64,000 nucleotides of DNA from Sternotherus odoratus (GCA_032164245.1 JAVMKO010000001.1:61238892-61302891), one strand, 5' to 3'. Numbered from the stretch's first letter, positions 38,581-52,957 are shown. Numbers and translations: made by a program. Notes: generated by a model not told the origin, from the sequence alone.

Positions 38581-39831
38581 GGGGATGGCTACACTTGCAG
38601 ATCTAGAGCGCATTGAGTTAAACCAGCCTTCGAAGAGTGCAGTGGGGGAAAGCGCCGCAGTCTGTCCACACTGACAGCTGCAAGCACACTGGCGTGACCA
38701 CATTGGCAGCACTTGCAGTGGCATTGAGAGCGGTGCATTATGGACAGCTATCCCAGCATTCAAGTGGCTGCAACATGCTTTTCAAATGCGGAAGGTGGGG
38801 TGGAATGTGACAGGGAGTGTGTTGTGTTTATGTGGGGGGAGAGAGTGGGTTCTTGGGGTGCTGAGAGTGTGCAGACTGTCTGGTAAATTCAGATAGCAGC
38901 AGACTCCCCTCCCTCCCCCCAACCATCTCACACACACACTCTCAACAGCAGCATTCCACACTAATGGCTTCCTTTGTCCCAGAGCAGATAAGCATGCCAG
39001 CTATCAGAAACGGAGCTCTGAACGGGCATGTCCGATTCCAAAACAATAAGAGTGGCCACTTGATTTAGGGGGATTATGTGACATTTCCAGAGGTCAATCA
39101 GCGCAGGAATGCAACGTTCACACTGATGCTGGGGTGTCTCACCCAATATGAATCAGACATTATCCCTCTCACCGAGGTGGAGTACCAGGACTGCTCTACT
39201 TGCAGAGTCAGAGTGCTCTACGTGCCTTGCCAGTGTAGACATGAAGTGAGCAGGGCCGGCAACAGGAATTTTGGGGCCCCGTACGCAGATCGTGCGCCTC
39301 CCCCCCGGTCTCCCGCCACCCGCGCCCCCCCCCCCCGCCGGTCTCCCCCCCTCCGGCCAGTCTCCCGCTGCCCGCGCCCCCCCCCGCCGGTCTCCCCCCC
39401 CCCCCCGCCGGTCTCCCCCCCTCCGGCCGGTCTCCCGCCACCCGCGCCCCCCCCCCGGCCGGTCTCACGCCACCCGTGTGCCCCCCCACCCTCGCCGGTC
39501 TCCCCCCCTCCGGCCAGACTCCCGCCGCCCACGGGGCCCAACCCCCGCATGCCGCGTGGCCCGGCCGGGAGAAGCAAAGGGGGGCGGGGGGAGGCTGCTG
39601 GGTGCCGGGGGAGGGGGCTGACGAGCGCTCACAGGCCCAGCAACAAGGGGGTACAGCTGCGTACCAGGCCCGCCCCGGATTTAAGGGACCCCCCCCCTTA
39701 AGGGACCCCCCCTTAAGTCCGGGGCCCGGTACAGCTGTACCTGTTGTACCCCCCTGTCGCCGGCCCTGGAAGTGAGTTAGAGCGCACTGGGCAGCTTTCG
39801 TGCACTCTAACTTGCAAGTGTAGCCAAGCCC
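38581..39831. mobile_element. Harbinger-like TIR element, 1.25 kb including a nested hAT
   Basis: The left end has GGCTACACTTGCAGATCTAG; the right end in reverse complement has GGCTACACTTGCAAGTTAGA, a strong terminal inverted match. TTA flanks both sides (38578-38580 and 39832-39834), consistent with PIF/Harbinger. It is interrupted by the hAT element at 39251-39768; without that and one TSD copy it is about 725 bp. It encodes no transposase that I can recognise. Confidence 0.7.
39251..39768. mobile_element. GC-rich hAT MITE, copy 1 (518 bp), nested
   Basis: The ends are CAGGGCCGGCAACAGG and the inverted CCTGTCGCCGGCCCTG, the CAGGG...CCCTG form of hAT. The perfect 8 bp GAAGTGAG lies on both sides (39243-39250 and 39769-39776). 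The centre (39300-39540) is a C-rich minisatellite of 'gccggtctcccccc'-type units. Near the right end are a ggtacagctgtacc palindrome and a 'ttaaggga' duplication. Long proline- and glycine-rich frames here are composition artefacts. Copy 2 is at 57305-57784. Confidence 0.9.
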
Positions 39832-41340
39832 TTAGGAAACACAAGCCAGCATAGCTTTAATTTACCTTGTGTCAGAGTCTGCCACTCCCTCTCAGGTTGA
39901 TAATACTGTTAATAACAATCACAAATTGTCCTATTGATTTCAGTGTATAACTTCACCTTCAGTTTTTGAATCATCCTTGTTTTAAAAAAGTCAGCAGTGT
40001 CAGCACAGGTTTGGGGAAAGGGTTTGTAATTTAGCTAGAGCTCTCTCTGATGGGTAGATGGCTGCCTCTCAGGAATCATAAAGGATCTTTGTCTATTATT
40101 TATTTTTTATTTCTTGGTGACAGTTGGTGGATTTTTGTTTTTAGCTTGGTGAGGGTTGGGGATGGTTGTAACAGCTTTATAAAATCCAGAGGACGTTTTC
40201 CAATATGCCAGTTCTAAGAATGGTCAAATCTAGGTCTTGAGAGTGTCTCCTTTCTTTGAAAAATGAGAGCAAGAAATGTTTATTAATCTCTATTCTGTAT
40301 CTTAGGCAATTCATTGCTTTAAAAATATTCTTACATTTTACTTGTAAGTCAGTAACATTTTTTACATTTAAGTATAACACGCTTTGATTCTTTCCTGCAA
40401 TTTTCTTGTCAATTTTTACTTACAGAGAATGAAATTGGACTGAATAGCACATACTCAAAATGGAACTTAAGGCATAGAAAAACAACAACATATGATCAGA
40501 TATTGTCTAGCAAGCTCATCAGAATATAAGAAAGACAATAAGATATACTAGAAACAATAAATCACTTGATGACTTAATTAGGTTAGCATGACTTCCACAC
40601 AGTGATATATTGTAGTTTCTTAAAACCAGATCACAAAGAAAAGTATTTGAAAGTCATAACATGCAAATCATCAGGAAGGCAATAAGCTTGGCTTTCCAAA
40701 GGACACCAAGAGGTACAAGCTATGCATCACCACAGATTATTAAGGTTGAAAGCATGCTCACACGATGGGCTTGATAAAGATCATAAAACATAAAGTAACT
40801 TAGAATGGTACAAGCTGTGCAGAAGTCACACTAATCTACATAAAGCTTGCGCATGTACTGATTCATTTATTTATTATTTTTTTACATGCACTCTTTCTCT
40901 GGAAAGGTCTAAGTAAGCCCAAATATTAGGATTGGTTCAAATGCATATTTTACAAGCTTTACATCAACTCATTTACAGTATAACATCAAACATGCTGCTC
41001 TGCTGTATCTTTTGGGTATTATTGGAGTAAAGCTTAACATGCGACATATTAAAATAAAGACAGTTTAATGTAATAAAGCACTTTATTAAAATAACAAGGA
41101 TATTTTGCAACAGTTTTATTTCATACAGGGTGATCCTTAAATTTTCACTGAGTTGGGATTTTGGCAAGTTTAATGCTCCTGTTTATTTCTTTTCATAGTA
41201 CAAACAAAAAAGTGGCATTCCGTTAAGTTAAGCAGCAGCGAATTTTAACAGACAAGAGGAAAGACCACATCTAATTGACCTCTGCACTCACTGGCAAAGG
41301 ATGCTGAGTCAAATAATACAGTGCATTGCAAAATAGAATT

Positions 41341-41550
41341 ATTAGCATTAAGATCAGGTTTTTAAAGGTATTTAGGTATTTAACGGTACCGATAGGGTCT
41401 TCCTAGTGAAATTTTCAAACATGCCCAGGCACTTAACTCCCATTGAAATTAATGGAAGTTAAGCATCTAGGTGCTTTTGAAAATCTGTTCGGCACCTAAC
41501 TGTTTCTTTAGGCACTTAAATACTTTTTAAAATCTGGCCTGCAGGGTCTG
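41341..41550. repeat. Palindromic interspersed repeat
   Basis: The left part 'caggtttttaaaggtattta' is answered by 'cacttaaatactttttaaaa', and 'ggcacttaactcccattgaa' by the 'aatggaagttaagcatctag' part. It looks like a decayed fold-back element. Related remnants: 24590-24740 and possibly 32410-32555. Confidence 0.55.
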
Positions 41551-41661
41551 CTTCTGATCCAATTGAAGATAATGACAAAACTCTCATTGGTTCCGGGTAC
41601 AAGATCAAGCCTTTATATACTTTATATACAGGGGTATACCTGCCCCTGGATACTTCCACTG

Positions 41662-41751
41662 CTTGCATCCAACGAAGTGGGTATTAGCCCATGAAAGATT
41701 ATGCTTCAATACTTTAGTTAGTCTTTAAGGTGCCACGGGACTCTTTGTCAC
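41662..41751 (+). repeat. Interspersed repeat, copy B
   Basis: It aligns with the reverse complement of 9089-9190: 'gaagtgggtattagcccatg', then 'gttagtctttaaggtgccac', then 'gggactctttgtcac'. Having two copies in opposite orientation confirms a dispersed repeat. Confidence 0.7.
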
Positions 41752-42534
41752 TTTCTTTATATACTGTGAATAAATTAAAGGGCTGGTTCTCAGTTATACT
41801 AAGGCCCTTCTACACTGCTCTTACAAATAAAGGAACCTTCAACTGGACAGAAATCTCCCCACATAATACACCTTGTTTATTAATTAAAGACACTTTAATT
41901 CATATAATATCTTCTAATGCAAGTGGCTCTATAAAGAATCTTTTGGGCTTAAGCTAATGCCTACCTGAACTTTTTCAGATGTGCAATCAATAGGGAAATA
42001 CTTGACTACATCCAATTTTAGTCATCTATCAGCTAACTGAGATATCCAAATTCAAAAAGGAGCATTCAGAAGAATCATGTGGATTTGTATTACACTTCCT
42101 TAAGTCGTTAACTCCACAAACCCAGGACTGGATTTCAATGCAAGTTAAGCATAGTGACAAATGATAAAATATTTTTTAAATGAGAGTTGTGACCATTTCT
42201 TCAGACCACTACTCTGAAATTTTCCAAGAGGTAAAATAAAGAGAGATGACTAAAAGTGAAATGAGCGATATGTGTCTGGGATATGCCACTAACCTTCCAC
42301 TCTATGCATCGGTGTAAATTATAGTATCTCCCATGGCCTGGGCACGTCTGCTGTGCATGGTCCAGTTGATATGGTTGATGGGGAAGCCGAAAGTCCAAGA
42401 TAAATGGTCAGTTTCTATTCTGATTTACAAGTCTGTTTACCTGTATGGACACTTTGTGTTTATGTACTAGGAAACAGAATTTGATTCAGAGAGTTTAGGG
42501 TAGAGAATAGCTCATTGTGTTGTAGTAAAAAAGG

Positions 42535-42740
42535 CAGTGGCAAGGACTCGAGAGACCTGAGCTCTAGTTCTATCTCTGCCACTGACTTGCTGTGTGACCT
42601 TGGGCAAGTCACTTCATCTCTCTGTGCCTCTGTTTTCACTTCTACCATTTGTACTGTCTATTAAGGTCTTGAGGTAGAGGCTAGCTCTTACTGTGTGTAT
42701 GCACAGTGTGACCTCTAGGTGCCACTGTAACATTAATAAT
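42535..42740 (+). mobile_element. MIR (tRNA-derived CORE-SINE)
   Basis: The core 'cttgctgtgtgaccttgggc' followed by 'aagtcacttcatctctctgt' and 'gcctctgttttcac' is the conserved centre of MIR, found in all amniotes. The 3' part merges into an L2-like tail ('gacctctaggtgccactgta' and 'ataataga'). Confidence 0.85.
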
Positions 42741-44652
42741 AGAATAGACAAGTTCTTAGAGCCCTTCTGCACTCAGGAGCACTAAGCTGTGGGGGGGGTT
42801 TGCTTCCGTTTGGACTTGCAATCCAGACTGACCTTTTCCCCGTACATGTGACTATATTACTATTGTTTATTATTTGCAAACTGTACAAACACTGAACACA
42901 AATACGTATGATAAAATGTTTAGGGTAGAACTTCTGTTTTTTGTTGGCTTATTTATAATTCATTGCTAGTGGCATGTAAATTTAAGAATCATATGATATT
43001 AATCCAACGCAGGTTGAAAGAATCGTGACTGAAAATGCACACGACTGCATTTTTATACCCGCAAAAAAAAAAAATCAGTTTTGCTGGTCTCTGGTCTCTC
43101 GTTTAACTTTCCTATGTACTCAATCCTGCTGATTGAATTAGAGAAAATCTCCACTCCATTCAGTAGTTACTATGTACCTGAATTTTGTTAAACTATTTGG
43201 TACCGCTGTAGCTGAAACTGTCTCAAGTTTCCACTGAATCAGATAATTCTTAGCAGATATCCTTGAAGATGATAAGAGGATCAGTGCTGTCACCAAGTGC
43301 AAAGCAGCACAAAAGTATGGTTCAGTTTAGAGCTGTTCGCTGCCATCCTGGTACTGTGGGGCAAGAATTTTGAATGATTTGCATATGGGATTTCTGATAC
43401 AATAATTTCTGCCCTGAACGAGACCTGAAATGATTACTTGTCCCTGTAGGGTAAATGGAACAGCTCATCATGAAGGTCTTTGTAGAGATAATGCATATAT
43501 CTGTTAGGAAGATTTAATATTCTTGGTCGAAATACCAGGTCTGCAGCTCAAGGGTTAGGAAGGATGGTTAAGCTTTAAAATTATTTGGAAGCAGCTGATT
43601 TTAAGTTGCCATGGCAAAGGATTTTCAGACAATGAGAGGCTTTTACATTAATATCATCGTAAGACTTGTTATGATAGAATTGTCTCACTGAAGAGCAGCC
43701 TCTTTTTTGCTCCTGCCGACACACACACTGATAAAATCATAAACTAATTATATAGTGTTATAATGATTTCTGGATACCTTCTCTGAGGGCTTTGTAACTG
43801 GGGTGGAGATTACTTTTCTGATAGATTTTTCTAATAGGACCGGTACTATTCAATATTTTTATCAATCAATTATCAAAATATGCCCTGGGACTATAAAAAT
43901 GCTTCTTTATGGAAATGACAGTGAATTTCAGTTGTGTTAGTCTGTTAAACTAGAAGCATGGCTGACTGTGAATAGGCTGCTCTTTACTTGAAATGGAAAA
44001 TATTTTCTTATGATTTATTGTGATTTTCCTTTTGATTTTTCAACTTTTTGGCTGCAGTGGCCTCTATGCACTGATGATGATCAGTTGCACATCTTCTCAA
44101 ATCCAGATTATGTGTCTTTTCTCCTTTCCCAGTGTGTAGCCAAGATAGAGGGCTGGGAAAGTGTGATCTGGCTGAGGTTTAACCTGGATATGACTAACGC
44201 TTTTTGGTAGGGCAAAGTGTTTGGAGGAATTGATAGGGATTTATTCTCCTCCCTCTTGGATTCCTGGGGTTGTCTATCCTTTTCCAAGATCTCCATAGAA
44301 GCAGTAATAGCCTATAGTGATCCTTTCTATGTCTGGCTAGCTAAACAATAAAGCAGCTTCTCTTTTGTAATGCAGACCGTGAGTGAAATTCTGACTCCAT
44401 TAAGGTTAGTGGGAGTTTTGCTGTTGACTTCAATGAATCCATGACTACACCTCTTGTCATTGTTACCTATGTCTTTGTAGCCTGGGAGGCAGACCCTCTC
44501 CCCCTGCTCCATATACTTTGTACTTCTCAGGTGGTTCAAAATGGCTGGAATCTGGCCCTACTAACTGGAAATTTGTCTCTGAAAAGGGAATCTCTCATAT
44601 GGCATAAATCAAAATCCAACACAAGCAGCCCATGTGTCTACTGCCCTTCTGG

Positions 44653-44736
44653 TGTATGGGGCGTGTTGGAAGGAGGAGATCTGTGGAGGCAAGATGTATG
44701 GGGCGTGTTGGAAGGAGGAGATCTGTGGAGGCAAGA
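44653..44736. repeat. Perfect tandem duplication, 42 bp x 2
   Basis: The unit starting TGTATGGGGCGTGTTGGAAG occurs at 44653 and again at 44695 without a change. Perfect identity suggests a recent or polymorphic duplication. Confidence 0.95.
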
Positions 44737-45022
44737 TGGATTGGAGCAAGTCTGTGCCCTGCCAATTCTCAACTGGAGTTTGGTCCCTTGAGGACTACAG
44801 CCCACTGGTGTAAGCTGGAGCAGCTCCCAGGTTGCTCTAATTTACATCACTGCCACAACTGAGTAGTAAGTAGCTGCCTGACCGCACCTTACCTGCTTCT
44901 CATCCCTCTCCTTTCCTAACTAGGCTTCAGTAACAAAGAGAATATGGGTCAATACTAGGCTGACCATATTTCCTTGAAACAAAAATGGGACATTGGGATG
45001 GCAAAAACGGGACGGGGTTGGG

Positions 45023-45230
45023 GTCTCACCAGATGAAGTCGGTGCAGTGGCTGCAGAACTTGGGCTGAGGGGCACTGGGGGGGTGGTCGGGGGGCTCTAA
45101 GGGGTCTCTGGGGGGGCTCTAGGGAGGTCTCACCAGATGAAGTCGGTGCAGTGGCTGCAGAACGTGGGCTGAGGGGCACTGGGGGGGTGGTCGGGGGGCT
45201 CTAAGGGGTCTCTGGGGGGGCTCTAGGGAG
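45023..45230 (-). repeat. Two 104 bp tandem units spanning a PKC exon/intron junction (third partial copy joins the exon)
   Basis: The word GTCTCACCAGATGAAGTCGG starts at 45023, 45127 and 45231, so the period is exactly 104 bp. On the minus strand each unit is 35 bp of exon (CCCACGTTCTGCAGCCACTG onward to CATCTG) followed by 69 bp of intron that starts GTGAGAC and ends CCCCTCAG. Unit 1 differs at one exon base from units 2 and 3. Confidence 0.95.
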
Positions 45231-45236
45231 GTCTCA

Positions 45237-46048
<812 letters not shown>

Positions 46049-49000
46049 ATCTTATCGGGCATCTTTGCCATCACCCGTCCAGCGGTGGGACGCTGGTGCT
46101 GGGCTGGCGAGATGCAGTTTGCTCATTGGAGATTTTGACATCTGATACTTGTCCTTAGGTAGTAAGATTCTTCACCTGAGCTCTTGCGAGTCCTGCAAAG
46201 AAAGAACCTCCCCCTAGAAAGCAGCTTGCAAAGAGGGACCTGCCCAAAAAACGGGACAAAATTGATATTTTTGTTAAAAAGACGGGACGGTCCAGAAATA
46301 TGAAAAAAATGGGACTGTCCCGTTGTATGTATGGTCAGCCTAGTCAATACTATATGGCAGTGTCCCCTACTGGGAGCTGTCCAGTCCACTCACTCAGAAG
46401 CCTGCAATGGATGCAAAATACTATTGCCCACTTCTGACAGGGAGAGGATGCTGGAAGCCCATCATGTTGGTGCTCAGTGTTTTGCCCTTTCTCCCTATTG
46501 CACCCTACTGGGTGGAATTCCAGGTGCTGATGGCAGTCACGAATAGTCTGGAAGTCAGTTATTCAAGAAGCCCCTTCTCTTCCTTGTTGTATCGCTAGTC
46601 ACTCCTGAGATAGAGCTCTCTAGGCTGACAGCAAGGCTGTTTTGACAGCGTCGCATCTTCAATTCCTGTGGCACTCTGTCAGACCAGAGTTTGATGGACT
46701 TCAGGACATAGTCTGAGGCACATTTGTTCTGACAAGCTTTTAATTAAGGCTTTCATCATAGGCTTTTAATTTAATTTTTGCTTGACACTGACCACTGCCT
46801 TGTTTGTGGTTCAACAGGTCTAAATAGATTTTAGTGGGGGGAGGGTTATAATTGTAGGTTTTAAAGGCAATTACTACTTTTGTACTACATGGGAGTGCAC
46901 TGTTTCTTGTATGTTAGTATGATACAAAGGCTGCCTACCTGGGCTGCTGTGCTCGAGTTGAGGACTGAATCCCCATTACAAAGCATTGGCTCTGCGGTCT
47001 ACTGCAGCCCAGTCAATCTATTTATGTAGTTTTAGTGATAGCAGCAGCACACAAGATGAAGGGGGTCTGACAGCACATTGCAAATATTGTTAATTTAATG
47101 GCGTATTGTACGCTATATGAAGCAGCCAAGTGCCATGGTGATGTACAATGTAACACATCTAAACAATTATTTAAAAATAAATAGATTAATGCAATAAATC
47201 TCCAGTCCATGTAGTAGCATGTGGCCTTTTAGCTACTCAGTTCCCCGTTGAAGCTAATGGCTGTTGCACAGAAGGGCTTAAAACCCCAAAGAAACTCCAA
47301 ACCCTGCTCAGCTTTGAAAACCATCAGTCACTAACCTGTGAAACTAGCCAAATTATTTACCCTGGGTGAAATGAAAAGATTAGGTAAGGATTGTAGAGAC
47401 AACTGAAATTGTTCACCAAGCTATATTAAAGATTTAGCATAGCCCCCTGAAAAGAAGTCATTGTGGAGGAGCCAAAGATACTAAAATCTGCAAAAGTATG
47501 GCCAGAGAAGAATCTGAACTGTTGAGATGGAGATGGTTACATGATAATGAAATGCAGAATGACTGTAATTTTTAAAAATTTGTTACAAAATATTTACTTA
47601 TAGATACAGAAATATAAGAGAAAACATAATTGCCAGTTGTTGATCTTGTTAGCACATGACAAATTTATCTCAGAGACCCCAGTGCTGAGAAATAACCATG
47701 CTGCAGGATTTTCATACGTTCAAAACTCCTCTGAAATCCTAAAGAGCCATAATTTAAAGCTGCAGTGAGATTTTTAGGGTACTTTTGATCATGTGGTTTG
47801 CTTTCTTAAAATTAAACTTGTATTGGTATTTTCAATATAGTTGACAGGATATTAATTCCAACCCTATCCTTTTTATTTAGAAACAACAATAAAAGATCTG
47901 AGGCTTGATTTTCTGTTGTGTTAAGGTCTCAGTCACCTTTCCGACTACCCTAAGCCTGATAGGGGAACAAACTGACCCCTTAGAGATGCCATGGGGCTGC
48001 TTTAACATACAATGGCTTGAAACAGTTTCTCAGTGGCCATCTGCTGACTGGACACATTCACAGAAGCAAACCTCACTCTGGCCATACTGCAACTGCTCCT
48101 TTGGAACTCTCCCTGTCTGGAAGAGGGCGCAGTGGGTGGTATAGAGACATGCCACGGTGGCCTCCCCAAAATTAGGGAATACCCAGTTGTCCTTTAAAGT
48201 CCTGTTTGCACCAATGGAGTAATCTGATATAGGAACCCTGTCCCCTTTTATATGCAAAAGAACCTGCATCCTGGAGTGGATGAAACAGGAAACACTTTTA
48301 AAGTTTTGTGACAGTACAATTTTCTATGCCACAGAAGTAGTAATAACAACAAAGGTAAAAGTAAATGAAAAGAAAAACTCAAAGGCTAGAGGGCCAAAAT
48401 ATGGCAGAAAAAAAATGTGCCATAAAAAGGGCAACTAGAACTAGAATTTGGTATGGGTTACAGTTAGCAATAGCACCCTATAACCTAGAACATAACACCA
48501 TCTACTCAACAAGACCTTGTAAATGTTAATCTTAATGAACAAATAAATTCCTTGAGTGGGAATAATCCTCCATCTAGAGCACTACTGTACAGATGCCCTC
48601 CAGTTGCCCCCACGTCAGACCACAAGGAGAACAACTTGTAGTTTTCAGAACCAGAGTAATATAGAACTAATTAATGAAAAAACAACCAGCATACAACGTT
48701 AAGCGGATGTTCCACATCTATGTTCATCACTGGCAGGCATTTAGGATACACACATTTCTGCACTTTGCTACCATCAACAAATGCATTGCAGAATTTTTGA
48801 TCACAAGTGAAAGTGTCTTATTTTACAAGTATTTATTTTTCCAACTGGATTTTCACCAATATGTTTAGGAATTGGCAGTATATGAAAGAAGAATGGAATT
48901 AAACATGACAATTATTTAAGATTTCAATAAGGTGTATATCAACCTTGCTGCTAAATGTCTAGAAAATCAAAGCCCACAAATTCTAGTGGGGTTCAGGAAG

Positions 49001-50949
49001 CGTAAAATGAAGAAAATGGTTTCAAAAGCCTAAGCTATTACCATGTAGTAGGTATGATCCCATACCACTATTCAGCATAAAAAATAGCCCGATACTGATG
49101 CCTTTTGTAGATCATTCATTGGATTGGAGTCAGGGCAAACCAAACTACTGTGGATGATAGCTTGGGAAAACAGCATAACTCACTACATTATAGACTTACA
49201 GTGCGAACATAATGCCTGTTTGGACAGCAATAACTTGCTATTAGCAGAAATTTCCTCCTCAGAGTGGAGGGGTAGCGGAAGGGTATTTAAATGATCCAGT
49301 AGATTCCAAAGCATCCTGGGTAAGCTGCAAAAGCTGTGGGATGTATCCCAAGGGGATGAAAAAGCTCATTGCAAATGTAGACATAGCACATAGTGCAGTG
49401 CTGTGTTTTGCTCCCAAGAAAGTGATTTGACTTTTTTGCCTTTCTTTATTGGTCATGTCTAGTCATTCTTACCGCCAGCTACTAAAACATTTTCTTTTCT
49501 CTTATGACTGGGTGCATTTTATGCATCAATTTGTGCAGCCCATTTTTGTAATGAATTTGTATAGCATTTTTCCCCTTTTGTGCATTTTTATTACCTCTCA
49601 AATAATGAAGCCAATTTATGTTTTGAAGAGTCGCATCTACCTATGAAAGAGCATGTTGGTTCTGTTTTCTTGGCATCTGTGAAAGAACTTTATTGCTCTT
49701 TATATGCAAGACCTAATTGGCTTTCTCCTGAATTATACAGACAATATGTTTCTTAATTTGTTTGTTTATAGGGTGTTTAATATAAAAAAAACTCTGAATT
49801 ATTGTTTGATTGTTTACCCTTTAACAATAATGATTATTTACAGAGAGTAATTTATTGTAAACATCGGTTTGTGGATATTGGTATCAAATTTGGAATAAGC
49901 TTACTATTACACTGAAAACTGTACTTTACGTATCTAGGCTTAAGACTGCAAAATGTAATCATATTTGTCAATGAATTCTTGTGGTATTTGAATGTCACTT
50001 TTGTTTGCTATATCTTGAGGATAATTAGTTTTATGCAATCCATTGTTTAAATGGCCACCTGATTAGCATTTATGATGATTCTTTCTTCCTCCTTTTTATA
50101 CAGTTGTCAAAATATTCAGGGAAGTGCTAACTGAAGCTATGTTTCCACAGAAAATTACCAACCAAGATATAGGAGATTGTGACCATGTGGCATCATGAAT
50201 TCTTACTGTACTGGATGGATTTTTTTATGTAAAATCTGTAAAGAGGTTTCAGATTTGCTTAGTCATTTGAGACTCAATAATTTTTCTGTGGACTTCATTC
50301 TGAGGAAAAAAAATGACACTTTTTGAAAAACATATAGAAAATTACTAGGTTAATCAAAATAAACCCAGTCAGGATCATGCCAAATGTACCATCTGTTAAG
50401 AGAGACAGTGGCCTGACAGAACAGACTAAAATTGTTCAGCATTCTAGTGGCAACCACTCTGATTCCCTTCCTTCCTCTGCCAGTAAATTCTGACAGCTGA
50501 CCCTGTTTCAGCACTCATATATATGCTACCATGCAAGGTACTGTACCAATTAGATAATAAGGGAAAATATTACTTTTCATATTGGTGGTTGGAACAAAGG
50601 GAACCTCTTGCCTCAGATTCCTCTCTCATATTAGTACACTAGCCATCCAAATGCCACACAATGACATAACACAGAGAATTTAGGAGCTTTATTTAATACA
50701 GCAGTTGACATTAATAAGTCAGCATTTGTCAGTATTTAGCTATAGAGTGCTGTCTGACACTTGTTTTACATATAACTATTATGTGGTAAGTGTTAAAAGT
50801 TCCATTTTAATTAGGACTTTTCTAGTGTGTGTGGGGGGGGGGGAATCTACATTCTGCCTTGGAGTCATCTAAAAAAATCAGAGTTTAAATACTGTCTCAG
50901 CTGTAGTCTCTGGAACTGTAAAAAGGTGGGTGTTTACATATAGCATTCA

Positions 50950-51060
50950 TGGTTTTTACATTGTATTTAGACTGCAAGCATTTCGGGACAGGGATTATCT
51001 CTTACACTCTGTTTAAATGGAGCCCCTTTGACATTATCATAAAAACATAACAATAAATAA
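50950..51060 (+). mobile_element. L2/CORE-SINE-type 3' end
   Basis: It contains 'gactgcaagcatttcgggac', 'agggattatctcttacactc', 'tgtttaaatggagcccct' and an (aataaataata) tail, aligning with the family at 14263 and 54020. Confidence 0.5.
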
Positions 51061-52913
51061 TATATCACATTTCTGTATTTGAATACCAGAAATAAAAAAT
51101 GTTAAAGTACAGAACTTGTTACTAGAATTTTATGATTCAGAAAAACATATTACCCACCTGAGCAAATTTCTGAATAACATGTCATGTCACAAAAGAGCAG
51201 TGATTTAGAAAACAAAGAAACATGTTTTTCCAGTGCCAGAATACCAGGATTAAGGGGAATTTGGAAGCCCGGTGCTTAGAATTTTGAAAAGCTCCTTGGG
51301 AAGGGAAGAAACTAATTTATTAAAGAAAGACACAGTCCATAGGTCATTAACTCCAAAGCATGTATCAGGAAGATGGCCAAGAGCTAAAGTGGGCTCCTTT
51401 CATTATTTTCTAGACATGGATAAGATTGCCAAGAGCAAAGAAAGACATTCTCTTTTCAAATCATTAAAGAAGATTCTTTAGTTGATCCTCCACCAGTGTT
51501 GAGAGTAGATAGCAAGAATTACACATGATTACACCATTAAGGGAAGTGAGAATAGAAAATAGATTAAGTTTTTGTTCAAGCTGCTTTTCTTGTTGTGATG
51601 AGAAGCCAAAGAAATTCTAAAACACCTAAGAGTGAAAAATGTGAGAAAATATGAGACAACAATCATGAGTCTACATATGGCACCTAGTTGAAGCAATGAA
51701 CAGAATAATTGGGCACACAAGTTTCTGAGATAACAGTCTGCAAGCTAATATGCTCTAGTGTTGAGAACCCTCATGCATTAATGAATATTTTAACAGTTCC
51801 CAAAAATTACAATATTTTGCTCCACTTGAGCATTTTAAATGGCTGTGAGAATACTCATGTTGCTGTAACCAAACACATTGGGGAAAGATAGCAACAACCA
51901 CTGATGGTTTTATTTTGTTTCATCCAAAGGCAAAGGTTAAATCTGTTTGAATAGTAACAATAAAACTGAATTTCAAGGCCCTTACATATCTAAAATGAAG
52001 AGAAATGAAAACTGAAGTTCACAAGAACATTTTTTGTTAATTGAACATTTCCAGTTAATTTAATGCCAGGTATCAGATTGACAGCCCTGAGATGGATGCC
52101 CTGTCTTCACAGACCAGGTAATGCCACTGCTTGGGCAATATGCAGCATCAGCCATGTTCTGAAAGGAGTTACTCATAGGCATAAAATCATTATTTTTGGT
52201 TAACCTATTGTATGGTAAGAAAATAAGGACTCTGGCAATATAGTAGATAACATGAGCATTTCATACAAGTCACAGGGATCTTAGAAGAAAATTCCAGAAG
52301 ATGGCAGGAGAGCTCAGCTGAAGAAGGTAGAATGAGAGCAGGACAGGGAGGAGTTGACTATATATTTTGTATTCAATACATATAGACACTTATAGCAAAT
52401 ATTTCACAGTATATTTTGTATGCGTGTGTGTGTTTGTATTGTTAACTAAACAAGAAAACCTATTGTAATGAAGCAAATCAAAGACTCCCTTACTGTGTGC
52501 ATACTGTACACACAGAACGTGTAACTAACATTTCAGCGAAGGTTATGTCATTTCCATGGGATGTATCTTTTTTAAGTCAGAACTGGCCGCTGTCGGGCCT
52601 AAGACCTCATACTATAGTGAAGAGAGGTGATGCTATCAGTCTCTAGGGGAGAGTACAAAGCATCTATCATGTTTAACACACTCGAGCAGTAGAGTACCAA
52701 GAAAAGGTTATAGTCTCAATGGCAAATGACTTCATAGATGCAAGTGCAGTGACTGCAGTTGCCAAAAGAGAGCAGGGACTGAACAACTCAAGTAAGTTGT
52801 GAGGAATACATAATGTTATTCATATACAGATGTGGACAATAAATTCATAATATTTATATATTGTTATTTAGATGTGGAATTAGATAAATCATCTGAGGGA
52901 GAAGATAGATTTT

Positions 52914-52957
52914 CCCTCCCTCCCTCCCTCCCCCCCCCCCCCCTCTCTCTCTCCCAT
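52914..52957. repeat. (CCCT)n / poly-C / (CT)n microsatellite
   Basis: Compound run of CCCT units, a 14 bp C run and CT repeats. Confidence 0.9.

Noticed and set aside
39078..39775. Long frames (up to 207 codons) rich in proline or glycine
   Set aside because: They are translations of the C-rich minisatellite inside the hAT element at 39251-39768; several frames and both strands are open at once.
44955..45179. 74-codon minus-strand frame in the Pack-hAT element
   Set aside because: It is a shifted frame across the 104 bp repeats; the real PKC frame is the one at 45238-45404.
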